Source: Sphingomonas ginsengisoli An et al. 2013 (GTDB lineage: Bacteria > Pseudomonadota > Alphaproteobacteria > Sphingomonadales > Sphingomonadaceae). From it: DNA of 64,000 nt. The notes beneath the pieces were generated by a model, which saw only the letters and a program-made list of their open reading frames with translations, did not search any database and was not told the DNA's origin. Each line of letters starts with the position of its first letter. Position 1 is the stretch's first letter. Below are positions 20,101 to 28,802 of this stretch, one piece after another. The position numbers were made by a program, and so were the translations under genes. The stretch is taken from positions 310,001-374,000 of the forward strand of contig NZ_CP045434.1 in assembly GCF_009363895.1 (NCBI RefSeq), read 5' to 3'.

Positions 20101-20693
20101 GCTGCATCGAGCCGTTCTACTCGACCAAGGGCGTCGGCAAGGGCACCGGCCTCGGCCTGTCGATGGTCCACGGCCTCGCCGCCCAGCTCGGCGGCGCCCT
20201 TAGGATCGACAGCCGCGAAGGCGAGGGCACCTGGATCGAGCTGTGGCTCCCGGTCTCGGCCGAACGCGTCGGCGAGGCCGAGCGAACCAGTCGCGCCGCC
20301 CGCGAGGCCGGGCAGGGCCTCGTGCTGCTGGTCGACGACGAGGAACTGGTGCGCGAATCGACCGCGTCGATGCTGACCGACCTCGGCTATCGCGTGGTCG
20401 AGGCAAAGTCGGCCGAGCAGGCTCTCGAGCTGGTCAAGGACGGGCTGCACCCCGACCTTTTGGTCTCCGATCATCTGATGCCGGGACTGAGCGGGACCGA
20501 CCTCGCCGTTCGCCTCCGCGCCCGCCTGCCGAGCCTGCCGGTGCTGATCGTCTCAGGCTACGCCGAGAGCGATGCGCTGGCGCCGGCCTTCCCGCGCCTG
20601 ACCAAGCCGTTCCGCCAGGCGGACCTCGCCGCCGCCATCGGGGCGATCAGGGGTGAGGCGCCCCCGCCGAGCGCCCCAGCCGCAAGCGGGTAA
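17187..20693 (+). CDS. Hybrid histidine kinase with six PAS domains and C-terminal receiver
   Basis: 1168-aa soluble sensor kinase. Six PAS/PAC units lie at about 19-130, 149-265, 273-385, 400-515, 523-640 and 646-765, with no transmembrane segments, so the signal is cytoplasmic. HisKA follows with the phospho-acceptor His809 in GGVAHDFNN. The HATPase has the N box near 917 (NLSVNARDAMP) and G boxes DTGLGM and GTGLGLSM, and a REC domain has phospho-Asp1095 in VSDHLMPG. GGVAHDFNN-type HisKA is typical of the PAS-rich proteobacterial kinases. The frame is open from 17034, but ATG 17187 follows GGGGGGA at a good distance. No partner response regulator is adjacent. The 3' end overlaps the convergent metal-associated gene by 47 bases. 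Confidence 0.93.
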   Translation: MADQDHASPASTQLAAFDVFRAFADNLPQLAWIADAEGSIYWYNQRWLDYTGTTLDQMFGWGWTTVHDPAELDRVVANWRAALAAGEPWEDTFPLRRADGTFRTFLSRANPCHGADGAITHWFGTNTDITDQLIAEERMREAQQRLAAALEASETGTFFWDMRSNALDWDEALDRLFGLPPGKTARSLDQFLAMVHPDDRAGVVERCERCVAEGADFDMEFRVIRPDGEQRWLYDRGKTVLDADGKPALLSGACVDITARRHSEEAARIGAREIEAIYQAAPVGLTVLDQHGRYVRINQRLAEINGVAADDHIGRTLRDVVPALAEAGEALFDRVLAGEEVWGLEMTGETAAQPGVQRTWRENWLPMRDDDGSIIGVTISAEEITQAKESERRLLASEERYRALFESMEQGFCVVEVTPGDDGKVDHRFIEINPAFSRQSGLPPSVIGHSIKEAVPDLEQSWSDHYAEIARTGISQRFVEHAAPLGRWFEVYAFRIGDPARRHVAILFSDVTERVRREEDLRLRLNAIPQMVWSTRPDGFHDFYNDRWYEYTGTPPGSTDGEGWNDMFHPDDQERAWARWRASLASGEPYEIEYRLRHNSGDYRWVLGRALPVRDEEGEIVRWMGTCTDVDDTVRARTALEESEATLRAVIESMPVGLMFSDATGKLTGRNQRIGDILLTEPPLTKEVGDYARDYRSFHGDGRPVENHEFPLARVVSGAEQRPELECQVTRGDGSLAWVRYVAAPIEDAGGNLVGGVVATIDIDREKRLAEGLEREVEKVVGEREAAQEALRQSQKLEAMGQLTGGVAHDFNNLLTPIIGSLDLLHRKEVGDARMQRLVDGALQSAERAKTLVQRLLAFARRQPLQPTAIDVGQIVEDMADLIASTSGPRVRVAVTVAPGLPPARADGNQLEMALLNLSVNARDAMPSGGRLNIDVRSADAPSDLPDLAGRPHIVLTVADTGLGMDEETLARCIEPFYSTKGVGKGTGLGLSMVHGLAAQLGGALRIDSREGEGTWIELWLPVSAERVGEAERTSRAAREAGQGLVLLVDDEELVRESTASMLTDLGYRVVEAKSAEQALELVKDGLHPDLLVSDHLMPGLSGTDLAVRLRARLPSLPVLIVSGYAESDALAPAFPRLTKPFRQADLAAAIGAIRGEAPPPSAPAASG

Positions 20694-22239
20694 ACAGCAT
20701 CGCCGCCTTCGGGCTTCGCCCGTAGCGCGGCTCGAGCGCCGCCGGCAGCGCGAAGGTGCTGACCAACCCGCCGACGTCCACGGTCAGCGCGCCGAGCGGC
20801 AGACTGCGGTAGCCGCCGAGCGAAAGCTTGCCGACGGTCAAGGTCCGGCCCGCGAGCGGATCGGCGAGATCGTCGCCGAACAATTCGTCCTTGCCCGCGA
20901 CCTCGCCGCGGACGAACGCGCCCCAGCGGCCTATCTCGACTGCGCTCTCGAGCAGCGCTGCGCGGGTGGTCTTCGCAGCGTGGTCGCCACCGCTCGTGCG
21001 GTTCTGCCCGAACGCCAGCGTGGTTTGCCAGAAGCCGCTCTTCGCCAAGGGTCGATTCCACGTCGCCGAGGCGGTCGTGCGACGGACGTTCTCCTCGGGA
21101 TGCAGCCCCTCAGGACTGTTTAGAAAGGCGTGGCTGATCTGCAGCGACCAGTCGGGTGAGGGGTTGAACGTCGCGCGCAGCGACCAGCTGTCGAAGCGCG
21201 GGCGCTCGACGTCCCAGCGATGCTGGTCGGGCTCGCGTCCGGTGAACAGCGAGCCTTCGAGCTTGAGCGGTCCGTGGACCACGCCCGCCGTCGCGACGCC
21301 GAATGTGACATGGGTCGAATCGAGGTAGTGGTGGCTGATCGGCGCCTCGGGATTGCCCATGCCCGAGAAGCGGTGGAGGTAGGTGGTCGGCCCGAGCGCC
21401 GGCTCGCCGGGGTATGCGAGATAGACGAAGCCGCTAGTCCTGGCCCCGAGCGGCTGGCTGACCGTCAGCGACAGTTCGGCGAGCGCGTCGTGCGGATGCT
21501 GGCGGTCGACCAGTTCGGTGCGGCCGTCGGCGGTTTCGCCGGTCGCCAGCAGCAACGGATAGCCCGCCTTGCCCATCAGCGGGTCGAGGCTGGCCATGCC
21601 CTTGAGAGTCAGCGTGCCCGTGCCGAGCGGACGCTGCGCCATGCCCATGAACATCGAGGCGACGAAGGTCTTGTCGGCTCCGCGCGGCCCGCCCTGGTGA
21701 TCGACGATCAGCGTCGCCGAGCCATGCGCCATTCCGCTCCACCCGCCGCCGAGCGAGATCATCGGTCCCATCATCGGCGCGCTGTCGGGCACCCAGCTCG
21801 TACCCGAGCCGTCGCGGGTCATCGCGTAGCTGCCGAGGGCGCCGGTCATCATGTGGTCCATCGCGCCCATCGCCATGCCGCCTTGGTCCATCGCGCCGTG
21901 ATCCATTGCGCCGTGGTCCATGGAGCCGTGGTCCATTGGTGCGGGCGGCGGTGCTTCGGCCGGAGGCGAAGCCGATGGAGCCACGGCCGGGGTTTCGTGG
22001 CCGGGATGCGCGGCAGCCGCCGGCGGGTTCTCACGAGCAGGCGTGGTCGGCGTCGCGTGGTGGGCCGGCTTAGCCTTAGCCTTAGCCTTGGGCTTGGGCT
22101 TCGGCTTGGCGGCCGGCGCGGAGTTCGCGGGCGTCGGATGGTGCATCCCGGGCATGTCCATCCCGGGCATTGACTGGGCGAGGGCGGCGGCCGGCAGCAA
22201 GGCCGTGCTCGCGGCAAGGAGGGTCTTCGGTCTGATCAT
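20647..22239 (-). CDS. Met/His-rich metal-associated outer-membrane-like protein
   Basis: 530 aa with a signal peptide (about 1-21, ALAQ). A Met/Pro/Lys low-complexity region carries a Lys-Pro/Lys-Ala run, then repeated MDHG units (about residues 100-130), a likely copper- or metal-binding surface. The remaining 400 residues form an alternating-polarity, probably beta-rich domain with conserved stretches such as DRQHPHD, LHRFSGMGNPEAPISHH and FTGREPDQHR. I recognise this domain from an uncharacterised family often near copper-resistance genes, but it has no formal name I am sure of. ATG 22239 follows a GGGGA. A small exported Cys-containing gene lies upstream on the same strand. Confidence 0.78.
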   Translation of the reverse strand: MIRPKTLLAASTALLPAAALAQSMPGMDMPGMHHPTPANSAPAAKPKPKPKAKAKAKPAHHATPTTPARENPPAAAAHPGHETPAVAPSASPPAEAPPPAPMDHGSMDHGAMDHGAMDQGGMAMGAMDHMMTGALGSYAMTRDGSGTSWVPDSAPMMGPMISLGGGWSGMAHGSATLIVDHQGGPRGADKTFVASMFMGMAQRPLGTGTLTLKGMASLDPLMGKAGYPLLLATGETADGRTELVDRQHPHDALAELSLTVSQPLGARTSGFVYLAYPGEPALGPTTYLHRFSGMGNPEAPISHHYLDSTHVTFGVATAGVVHGPLKLEGSLFTGREPDQHRWDVERPRFDSWSLRATFNPSPDWSLQISHAFLNSPEGLHPEENVRRTTASATWNRPLAKSGFWQTTLAFGQNRTSGGDHAAKTTRAALLESAVEIGRWGAFVRGEVAGKDELFGDDLADPLAGRTLTVGKLSLGGYRSLPLGALTVDVGGLVSTFALPAALEPRYGRSPKAAMLFTRLRLGRSAGAPHP

Positions 22240-22317
22240 CGTATCCCCAGTGTCGCGCGGCCTCGGGGCCCCGGCGCGATCGTCTGATTTCTGTGCTGAA
22301 TGGCGACGGAGCGCTCG

Positions 22318-22635
22318 TCAGCCGAGGCGGGGAGGTGGTGTGGCCAGTCGGGGCGTGCGGCCGTCGAGCGGGGTCAGCGGGCTAGCCGCCGGCATCTTTT
22401 CGCGGGCGGGAGTCGGTGCCATGACGGCGCCGACTTGTGGGATGACTAGCGCGCAAGCCGCACCGCAGTGCGCGCCGGGGAGCGATTTGTCTGCACCCAC
22501 GGGTGCCTCGCCGCCGCAGTGGCCGTCGCCGCTCATCGCCATGCTTGAGCTGGTCGCGGCCTGCGCCGGTGCGGGCGCGAACGGCATCAGTAGCAGCGCC
22601 GTGAGTGCAAACAGGCTGAGCAGGCGGGCGACCAT
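22318..22635 (-). CDS. Small exported Cys/His-containing protein, likely metal-module partner
   Basis: 105 aa with an N-terminal hydrophobic signal sequence (LLSLFALTALLLMPFAPA, cleavage near AQA). The mature part holds Cys/His/Met groups (MAMSGDGHCGG, GAHCGAACALV) and ends in TPPPRLG. Similar short proteins with a TPPPR tail accompany copper-related clusters in sphingomonads, by recollection rather than search. It lies 78 bases upstream of the Met/His-rich gene on the same strand, so an operon is likely. ATG 22635 was preferred over the adjacent GTG 22638. A periplasmic metal-binding or sensing role is inferred. Confidence 0.65.
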   Translation of the reverse strand: MVARLLSLFALTALLLMPFAPAPAQAATSSSMAMSGDGHCGGEAPVGADKSLPGAHCGAACALVIPQVGAVMAPTPAREKMPAASPLTPLDGRTPRLATPPPRLG

Positions 22636-22719
22636 CACCGACAGCTAGGCGTCCGCAAGGTGAACTGCAACCGAAGCAAGCGGTGGCCAGCCACACCGTA
22701 CCAGCCTAACATCGCTCTC

Positions 22720-24303
22720 GTGCACGCCGTCCAGACCTTCGAATTGGTGCTCCTGCTGCTGGGCGCGGTGGTGGCCCTGCAATGGCTGGCCGAGAAAGTC
22801 GGCCTGCCACCGTCCTCGGCGCTGCTGGTCGGCGGCGGAGCGCTCGCTTTCCTGCCTGGCATCCCCGTGATCGAACTCGATCCAGAACTCGCGCTGGTCC
22901 TATTCCTCCCACCACTTTTGCTCGACGGCGCTTACTTCACGGCCTTCGGCCGCTTCCGCCGTCACTTGCCGGGCATCCTTTCGCTGGCGGTCGGGGCGGT
23001 GGTCTTCACCACCCTGGTGGTCGGCGTGGCAGTGCACCTCATCCTGCCCATCCTGCCGTGGCCGGCCTGCTTCGCGCTTGGTGCGATCGTCTCGCCGCCC
23101 GATGCGGTGGCGGCGCGCGCGGTCCTCCAGCGGGTCCAGTTGCCGCGCCGGCTGCAGGCATTGCTCGAAGGGGAGAGCCTGCTCAACGACGCGACCGGGC
23201 TGGTACTGTTCCGCTTTGCCGTCGCCGCCACCCTGAGCGGCGTCTTCAGCCCCGGCGCCGCGATCGGCCAGTTCGCGCTGCTAGCGCTGGGCGGCGTCGC
23301 GGTCGGGATCGGGGTCGGTTATCTGTGGGTGTGGATCCTGCGCCGGCTTACGAACGAGACGCTGGTGGTGACTACCGCCACCCTGCTGTGCTGGGTTGCC
23401 TATCTGGCCGGAGAGGCGGTCCACGTCTCGGGAGTGATCGCGACCGTCACCGCGGGCCTGATCTTCGGCTGGTACCAGCATGTCATCATGCCCGCCGCGG
23501 TCCGGCTGCAGGGCAACGCTTTCTGGCGGACACTAACCTTCTGCCTCGAGGCGCTGGTGTTCATCCTGATCGGCTCGTCACTGCGCAGCGTGCTCGATCG
23601 TGCGGGCGGGCTCGAACAGGTGCTGACCAACCTGTGGGGGCCGATCCTGTGCATCCTCGCGGCGGTCGTGCTCGCCCGCTTCGTCTGGGTGTTCGCGACC
23701 GATTATCTGCTGCGCCTGCTGTGCCTCGCCGGCTCGAAGCGCGCCCGTCCGCTCGGCGAACGGCAGGCGGTGGTCCTCGCCTGGACCGGGATGCGGGGCG
23801 TGGTGACCCTGGCCGTCGCGTTGACCCTGCCGGCCGATTTTCCCGGCCGCGACTTCATACTGGTCGCCGCCTTCGCGGTCATCCTGATGACGGTGGTGGT
23901 GCAGGGCAGCACGCTCGGGCTGCTGATCCGCGCGGTCAAGCCGGAGGATCATGAGCCCCCGGCCAAGGTGCCGCTGCCGCAGGCCGAGGCGGCGATCGCC
24001 CGCGCCAAGCTCGCCGAAGCCGAGCGCCATGCCTACGGCCCCGACGGCGAGGTCGTGCACCCGCAACTCCTCGACATGTACCAGAAGCGCGCCGCCGCGA
24101 CCGAGAAATACGCCCGCGATGCCGATGGCTTCATGGACAATATCCGCGGCCATTTCGACATCATGCTGAAAGCGCTCGCCGCCGGTCGCGCGACGCTGAT
24201 CCGGCTCCATCGCAAGGGCGAGATCGAGGACGAGACGCTTCACAATCTCGAACGCGACCTCGATCTTGAGGAATTGGGCCTGATTTATCAGCGCGAGGGC
24301 TGA
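22720..24303 (+). CDS. CPA1-family monovalent cation/proton antiporter
   Basis: Inner-membrane Na+(K+)/H+ exchanger with about 12 hydrophobic helices. The ion-binding signature is present: SPPDAVAARAVLQR and LLEGESLLNDATGLVLFRF. A hydrophilic C-terminal tail of about 110 residues is mostly helical and charged. The frame is open from GTG 22660; GTG 22720 was taken because it begins just before the first helix, and the ribosome site is weak at either. It is divergent from the small exported gene and is followed after 46 bases by the glycosyltransferase-like gene. Ion specificity cannot be read from sequence. Confidence 0.92.
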   Translation: MHAVQTFELVLLLLGAVVALQWLAEKVGLPPSSALLVGGGALAFLPGIPVIELDPELALVLFLPPLLLDGAYFTAFGRFRRHLPGILSLAVGAVVFTTLVVGVAVHLILPILPWPACFALGAIVSPPDAVAARAVLQRVQLPRRLQALLEGESLLNDATGLVLFRFAVAATLSGVFSPGAAIGQFALLALGGVAVGIGVGYLWVWILRRLTNETLVVTTATLLCWVAYLAGEAVHVSGVIATVTAGLIFGWYQHVIMPAAVRLQGNAFWRTLTFCLEALVFILIGSSLRSVLDRAGGLEQVLTNLWGPILCILAAVVLARFVWVFATDYLLRLLCLAGSKRARPLGERQAVVLAWTGMRGVVTLAVALTLPADFPGRDFILVAAFAVILMTVVVQGSTLGLLIRAVKPEDHEPPAKVPLPQAEAAIARAKLAEAERHAYGPDGEVVHPQLLDMYQKRAAATEKYARDADGFMDNIRGHFDIMLKALAAGRATLIRLHRKGEIEDETLHNLERDLDLEELGLIYQREG

Positions 24304-24349
24304 TCCTTCGCCGCCAAGTCGTGCAAAACGCACCAAATTTTAACGACGA

Positions 24350-25903
24350 TTGCACTATCGAGCGGGGGTGTTGCTGGCGTCCGCTCTTCCTGCTCACGGT
24401 CGATCCGCGCCACTGGCTCGTCGGTCGGTGGCGGACTGGCTGTGGGTGCTACTGTTCCTCGCGCTCGCCGCCGCCTTCCTGTTCGTCGATCCGCGCACGG
24501 CGCCGCTGGCGCTGCAGGACGAAGCACGCAACGCCAACAACGCCCTCGAAATGTATCTGACCGGGCCCAGCCTGGTCACGACCTTCGGCTTCCAGCCCGA
24601 CCTGTGGAACACCAAGCCGCCGATGCTGATCTGGCTGATGGACTTGAGCATGACGCTGTTCGGCCCGTCCGAATGGTCGATGCGGCTGCCATCAGCGCTG
24701 GCGGCGCTTGGGACCTTGCTGGCCAGCGTGCTGTTCACCCGCCGGACGACCGGCTCGCTGGCGGTCGCGCTGACCGCGGGGGGGATGCTGCTACTGAGCC
24801 CAGGCTTTTTCGGCGAGCATGGGGCACGGACCGCCGACTTCGATGCGCTGCTGACCCTGTTCGTCACGCTTGCGCTGCAGCGCTTGTTCTTCGCGGTCCA
24901 CCAAGCACGACCGAGCGTGGCGTCGCTGCTTCTGATCGGCGCGCTGGTGGCCGCCGGAGCGCTGACCAAGAGCATCGCCGCCTTCATCCCAATGGTCGGG
25001 GTGGTGTTCTACCTCATCGCCATCGGCCGCTTCGGGCGGGTACTCCGGCAGACGCCGCGCTTCGCCCTCGCCGCGGCGACGGCCGTCATTCCGCTGGTGG
25101 TCTTTTACGTTCTGCGCGAGCGGGCTGCGCCAGGCTATGTCGCCGCGGCGCTCACTAATGACCTTGCCGGGCGGTTCAGCCAGTCGCTCAACGTCCCGAG
25201 CACGCCACTATTCTATCTGACCTCGCTGCCGGTTGGTTGGTTCATCGCCGGCCCGTTCCTCGTCGCGGCCCCGCTCGCTTTCTCCAAGCTCCCGTCTCGC
25301 GCGAAGCTGCTGTTCTTTTATGCGCTGGCGATCGCGGGATTCTCGCTGCTGGTGCTGAGCACAGCGACCAACCGCGCGTTGCAATATGCCCTTCCGGTCT
25401 TTCCCTGGCTGGCGATCATCGCCGCTCTGTCGCTCCGCCACCTTGTCGGAATGGTGAGTGGCGCCTGGCGGTCCAATCGCCGGGTCGAGGCAATCACGCT
25501 CGGCACCGCGCTCGGGCTGACCGGGCTGGTCCTCGTGCAGCAATCGATCGACTGGCGTTACCATCGCTTTCCCGAGCGCGATTTCTACCCGCAGGCGTCG
25601 TATGGCGACCTGTTCGCCACGCTAGCCGCACGCGGCACGACCGCTGTCACGGTCGTCGATCCGGGTAGCCTTCATCTTGGCCGGCCGGGCTATGCGCCCT
25701 TGCTGCGCTGGCACCAGCTGGTCTGGCGGGAGCGCGGCCTCGTCGCGCACCGCGTGATGGCAGAGGCGCCGGGGCTTTCCGGCCTGCTCGCCAGCTGCCA
25801 GCCCGCGGTGATCGCCGGGTGGACCGATGCCCAAGCGGTCGGCAGCTGCGAGGTGCGCTGGTCAAAGCCGGTCGGACGGTCCGCCGCCCTTTCCCAGCGC
25901 TAA
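24350..25903 (+). CDS. GT39/ArnT-like membrane glycosyltransferase
   Basis: About 517 aa, polytopic (roughly 10-12 helices). The first periplasmic loop has the ArnT/PMT-type acidic motif LQDEARNANNALEMYLTG, then the WNTKPPMLIWLM segment typical of the ArnT/PMT (GT-C) superfamily, which uses polyprenyl-phosphate-linked sugars on the periplasmic face. The acceptor is unknown. The TTG at 24350 and GTGs at 24368 and 24428 are possible starts, none with a clear ribosome site. It lies 22 bases before a second polytopic gene, so the two are probably co-transcribed. Confidence 0.82.
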   Translation: MHYRAGVLLASALPAHGRSAPLARRSVADWLWVLLFLALAAAFLFVDPRTAPLALQDEARNANNALEMYLTGPSLVTTFGFQPDLWNTKPPMLIWLMDLSMTLFGPSEWSMRLPSALAALGTLLASVLFTRRTTGSLAVALTAGGMLLLSPGFFGEHGARTADFDALLTLFVTLALQRLFFAVHQARPSVASLLLIGALVAAGALTKSIAAFIPMVGVVFYLIAIGRFGRVLRQTPRFALAAATAVIPLVVFYVLRERAAPGYVAAALTNDLAGRFSQSLNVPSTPLFYLTSLPVGWFIAGPFLVAAPLAFSKLPSRAKLLFFYALAIAGFSLLVLSTATNRALQYALPVFPWLAIIAALSLRHLVGMVSGAWRSNRRVEAITLGTALGLTGLVLVQQSIDWRYHRFPERDFYPQASYGDLFATLAARGTTAVTVVDPGSLHLGRPGYAPLLRWHQLVWRERGLVAHRVMAEAPGLSGLLASCQPAVIAGWTDAQAVGSCEVRWSKPVGRSAALSQR

Positions 25904-25925
25904 GCGCTCCACTAGCGTCGCGAGC

Positions 25926-27482
25926 GTGGGGCAGGGCGGACAGATCGAAAGCGAACGCGAACAAGGCGCGGGCACGAGGCACGCGTGGTGGAACAGCACC
26001 TGGTTCGTCGCGCTGCTCGTGCTGGGCTCGATGGTGCCGCTGTTATGGCCATCGCTGCCGCCGCTGCTCGATTTGCCCGGGCACCTTGCCCGCTATCACG
26101 TCCAGCTCAGCCTCGACGGCTCGCCTTGGCTGCAGCGCTATTACGAATTTCACTGCGCGCCGGTCGGCAATCTCGGCGTCGATTTGCTGGTCGAGGTCAT
26201 CGCCCCGCTCGTCGGGCTCGAGCTTGGCGTCAAGCTGGTCGTGCTCGCCATTCCGGCGCTGTTCGTTGGCGGACTGCTGGCGATCGCGCGCGAGGTTCAT
26301 GGCCGCCTGCCGCCGACCGCCGCGCTCGCCGCGCCCTTGGCTTACGCGACACCCTTCCTCTACGGATTCCTCAATTTTTCGCTGAGCGTCGCGCTTGCGC
26401 TACTCGCCTTCGCCTGGTGGCTGCGACTGGCGCGTTTGGGTCGGCGGCGTCTGCGCGGTATTCTGTTCATGCCCGTCAGCCTGCTGCTCTACTTCACGCA
26501 CATCTACGGCTGGGGTGTGCTTGGCCTGCTCTGCTTCGGAGCCGAGCTAGTCGCTTCCCGCGACCGGCGCGGACGCGGCTGGCCGAGCGCGTTAATTTCC
26601 TCGGCCGTGGCCTGTCTCGTGTTGGCGGCGCCGCTGATCCCCTTACTCGGCGCGATCCGTAACGCAGGCGGTGGGTCGTTCACCGGCTGGTTCGACCTCC
26701 CGCTCAAGTTCCGCTGGCTGGTGGCCCCGTTGCGCGACCGCTGGAAGTGGCTCGACCTGCCGGCGGGGATGCTGCTGTTCGCGGCATTGCTGTTCGCGCG
26801 CATCGACCCGCGCCTGCATTTCGCCCAGCCGCTGGCCGCCGGCGCGGTGCTGATGAGCCTCGCCTGCCTGGTGCTACCCTTCTACATGCTCAACTCGGCG
26901 CTGGCCGACATGCGCCTGCTTCCCGTGCTGCTCGCCGTCGCGATCGTCGCGATCGACAGCGACCGCAGCGACCGGCGCTTCGCTGCCCGGCTCGCCATCG
27001 CCGCGACGCTGTTCTTCGTCGTCCGGACCGCCACGCAGAGCGCCAGTTTCGCGCTGGCGGGTCGGCAGCAGGACGAGCGCCTCGACCAGCTCGATCAACT
27101 GCCGCAGGGCGCCCGTGTGGTTGCGCTGGTCGGTCGCGACTGCGACGACAGCTGGGCGGCGGTCCGCGACGGTCATCTTGCCTCGATGGTGACCGTGCGC
27201 CGCGACGGGTTCAGCAATGACCAGTGGCCGGGGCAGGGGATCAACCTGCTCAGGCTGCGCTATCGCCCACCGGGCCCGTTCGCCACCGATCCGTCCGAGA
27301 TGGTTCAGCCCGCCGCCTGTGTGACCAACTGGACGGTCGACCAAGCGCTGAGCGCGTTGCCGCGCCCGTGGTTCGACTACGTCTGGCTACTCGGCACCGA
27401 GCCGCCCCGGCCTGCGCAATTCCACGGCCTCCGCCTCGTCGCGCAGAGTGCCGACGCCAGCCTCTACCGCATTGAGCGCTAG
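25926..27482 (+). CDS. Polytopic membrane protein of unknown function
   Basis: About 518 aa with roughly 10-12 predicted membrane helices and a short hydrophilic N-terminus, then a large C-terminal soluble part (from about residue 380) without recognised motifs. The architecture (LDLPGHLARYHVQL loop after helix 1, long terminal domain) resembles GT-C-type proteins but no catalytic motif is clear, so I do not assign one. GTG 25926, 22 bases after the preceding gene, was chosen; upstream in-frame codons are inside that gene. It is followed by tRNA-Lys on the opposite strand. Confidence 0.75.
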   Translation: MGQGGQIESEREQGAGTRHAWWNSTWFVALLVLGSMVPLLWPSLPPLLDLPGHLARYHVQLSLDGSPWLQRYYEFHCAPVGNLGVDLLVEVIAPLVGLELGVKLVVLAIPALFVGGLLAIAREVHGRLPPTAALAAPLAYATPFLYGFLNFSLSVALALLAFAWWLRLARLGRRRLRGILFMPVSLLLYFTHIYGWGVLGLLCFGAELVASRDRRGRGWPSALISSAVACLVLAAPLIPLLGAIRNAGGGSFTGWFDLPLKFRWLVAPLRDRWKWLDLPAGMLLFAALLFARIDPRLHFAQPLAAGAVLMSLACLVLPFYMLNSALADMRLLPVLLAVAIVAIDSDRSDRRFAARLAIAATLFFVVRTATQSASFALAGRQQDERLDQLDQLPQGARVVALVGRDCDDSWAAVRDGHLASMVTVRRDGFSNDQWPGQGINLLRLRYRPPGPFATDPSEMVQPAACVTNWTVDQALSALPRPWFDYVWLLGTEPPRPAQFHGLRLVAQSADASLYRIER

Positions 27483-27510
27483 AAGCGTGAGATCATCGAA
27501 AGGGGAAGAA

Positions 27511-27586
<76 letters not shown>

Positions 27587-27680
27587 ATGCCTGTCAGGCA
27601 ACGCGCCGGTGCCGTAGCAGGGCGCGGGCGGTCCTCTAACTGGGGGCTCCGGGCAATGCAACCGCTTTTCAGCGCTCGTG

Positions 27681-28802
27681 TTAGCTAAGCGTCGATCCGC
27701 TGCGCGAGCGCTGCTGGCGCTCGAAGCTCATCAGCAGGCCGAGGCAGATCATCACGGTCATCACCGCCGAGCCGCCGTAGCTGATCAGCGGGAGCGGGAT
27801 GCCGACCACCGGGGCGAGTCCCATCACCATCAGCAGGTTGATCGCGAAGTAAGAGAACAGCACCGCGGCCAGCCCGGCGCAGCTCAACTGGCCGAAGCGG
27901 GTCGGGGCGTTGGCGGCGACCTTCATCGCCCACCGCAGCACGAACAGATAGGCGATGATGATGGCGGTGCCGCCGATCATCCCCCATTCCTCGGTCAGGG
28001 TGGCGAAGGCGAAGTCGGTATGGCCCTCGGGCAGATATTGGAGGTGGCTCTGGCTTCCCTGCATGAAGCCCTTGCCGAAGATCCCGCCCGAGCCGATCGC
28101 GATCTTGCTCTGGGTGATGTGATAGCCCGCGCCCATCGGATCGCTCTCGGGGTCGAGGAAGATGTCGATCCGCTTCTTCTGGTAGCCGTGGAGCAGGAAT
28201 TCGTAGATCGGGATGATGGCGGCCGCGATCGCTGCGCCGGGAAGCAGGAACCAGCGCAAAGGCAAGCCGGCGAGGAACATCACCGTCACCCCGGCGAAAA
28301 CGACCATGAGGCCGGTGCCGAGGTCGGGCTGGGCGATGATCAGCAGCGCCGGCACGCCGATCAGCGCCGCCGCCGGCCAGATCGCGCGGAACGAGCGAAT
28401 GTCGCCGGCCGGGAGCAGTTCGTAGAAGCGGGCGAGCATCAGGGCTATGCAGGGCTTCATGAATTCGGACGGCTGGAGGCGGATGATGCCGAGGTCGAGC
28501 CAGCGCTGGGCGCCCTTGCCGACGATGCCCATCGCGTCGGTCAGGACCAGCGCGATCACGATCGCTCCGTAGATCGGCATCACCAGCGGTTTGATCCGCT
28601 CCTCGCGCACGCTGCTCAGAGCGACCGCCATGCCGAGGAACAGGACGATCGCCAGCCCCTGCTTGAGAGCCCACGGCTGGATCGAGCCGCCGGCGGCGGA
28701 ATAGAGGTTGACCAGCCCGAAGCTGCCGATCGCGACCATCAGAAACAACAGCTTCCACGGCAGCCGGGCGAGCGGCTGCGGGATGATCGAGGAGAGGATC
28801 AT
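27681..28802 (-). CDS. rodA: Rod-shape SEDS peptidoglycan polymerase RodA
   Basis: 373-aa SEDS-family glycosyltransferase working with PBP2 in cylindrical wall synthesis. About 10 helices; conserved segments include GKGAQRWLDLGIIRLQPSE (SEDS loop), AQPDLGTGL and a C-terminal GIPLPLISYGGSAV motif. A larger open frame upstream (to 29111) is a shadow of mrdA; ATG 28802 overlaps the mrdA stop (ATGA), which fixes the start. It is the last gene of mreB-mreC-mreD-mrdA-rodA. Confidence 0.96.
   Translation of the reverse strand: MILSSIIPQPLARLPWKLLFLMVAIGSFGLVNLYSAAGGSIQPWALKQGLAIVLFLGMAVALSSVREERIKPLVMPIYGAIVIALVLTDAMGIVGKGAQRWLDLGIIRLQPSEFMKPCIALMLARFYELLPAGDIRSFRAIWPAAALIGVPALLIIAQPDLGTGLMVVFAGVTVMFLAGLPLRWFLLPGAAIAAAIIPIYEFLLHGYQKKRIDIFLDPESDPMGAGYHITQSKIAIGSGGIFGKGFMQGSQSHLQYLPEGHTDFAFATLTEEWGMIGGTAIIIAYLFVLRWAMKVAANAPTRFGQLSCAGLAAVLFSYFAINLLMVMGLAPVVGIPLPLISYGGSAVMTVMICLGLLMSFERQQRSRSGSTLS

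Noticed and set aside
18495..20474. A minus-strand frame of about 660 codons opposite the hybrid kinase
   Set aside because: Antisense shadow of a gene with clear PAS/HisKA motifs; no start context or homology.
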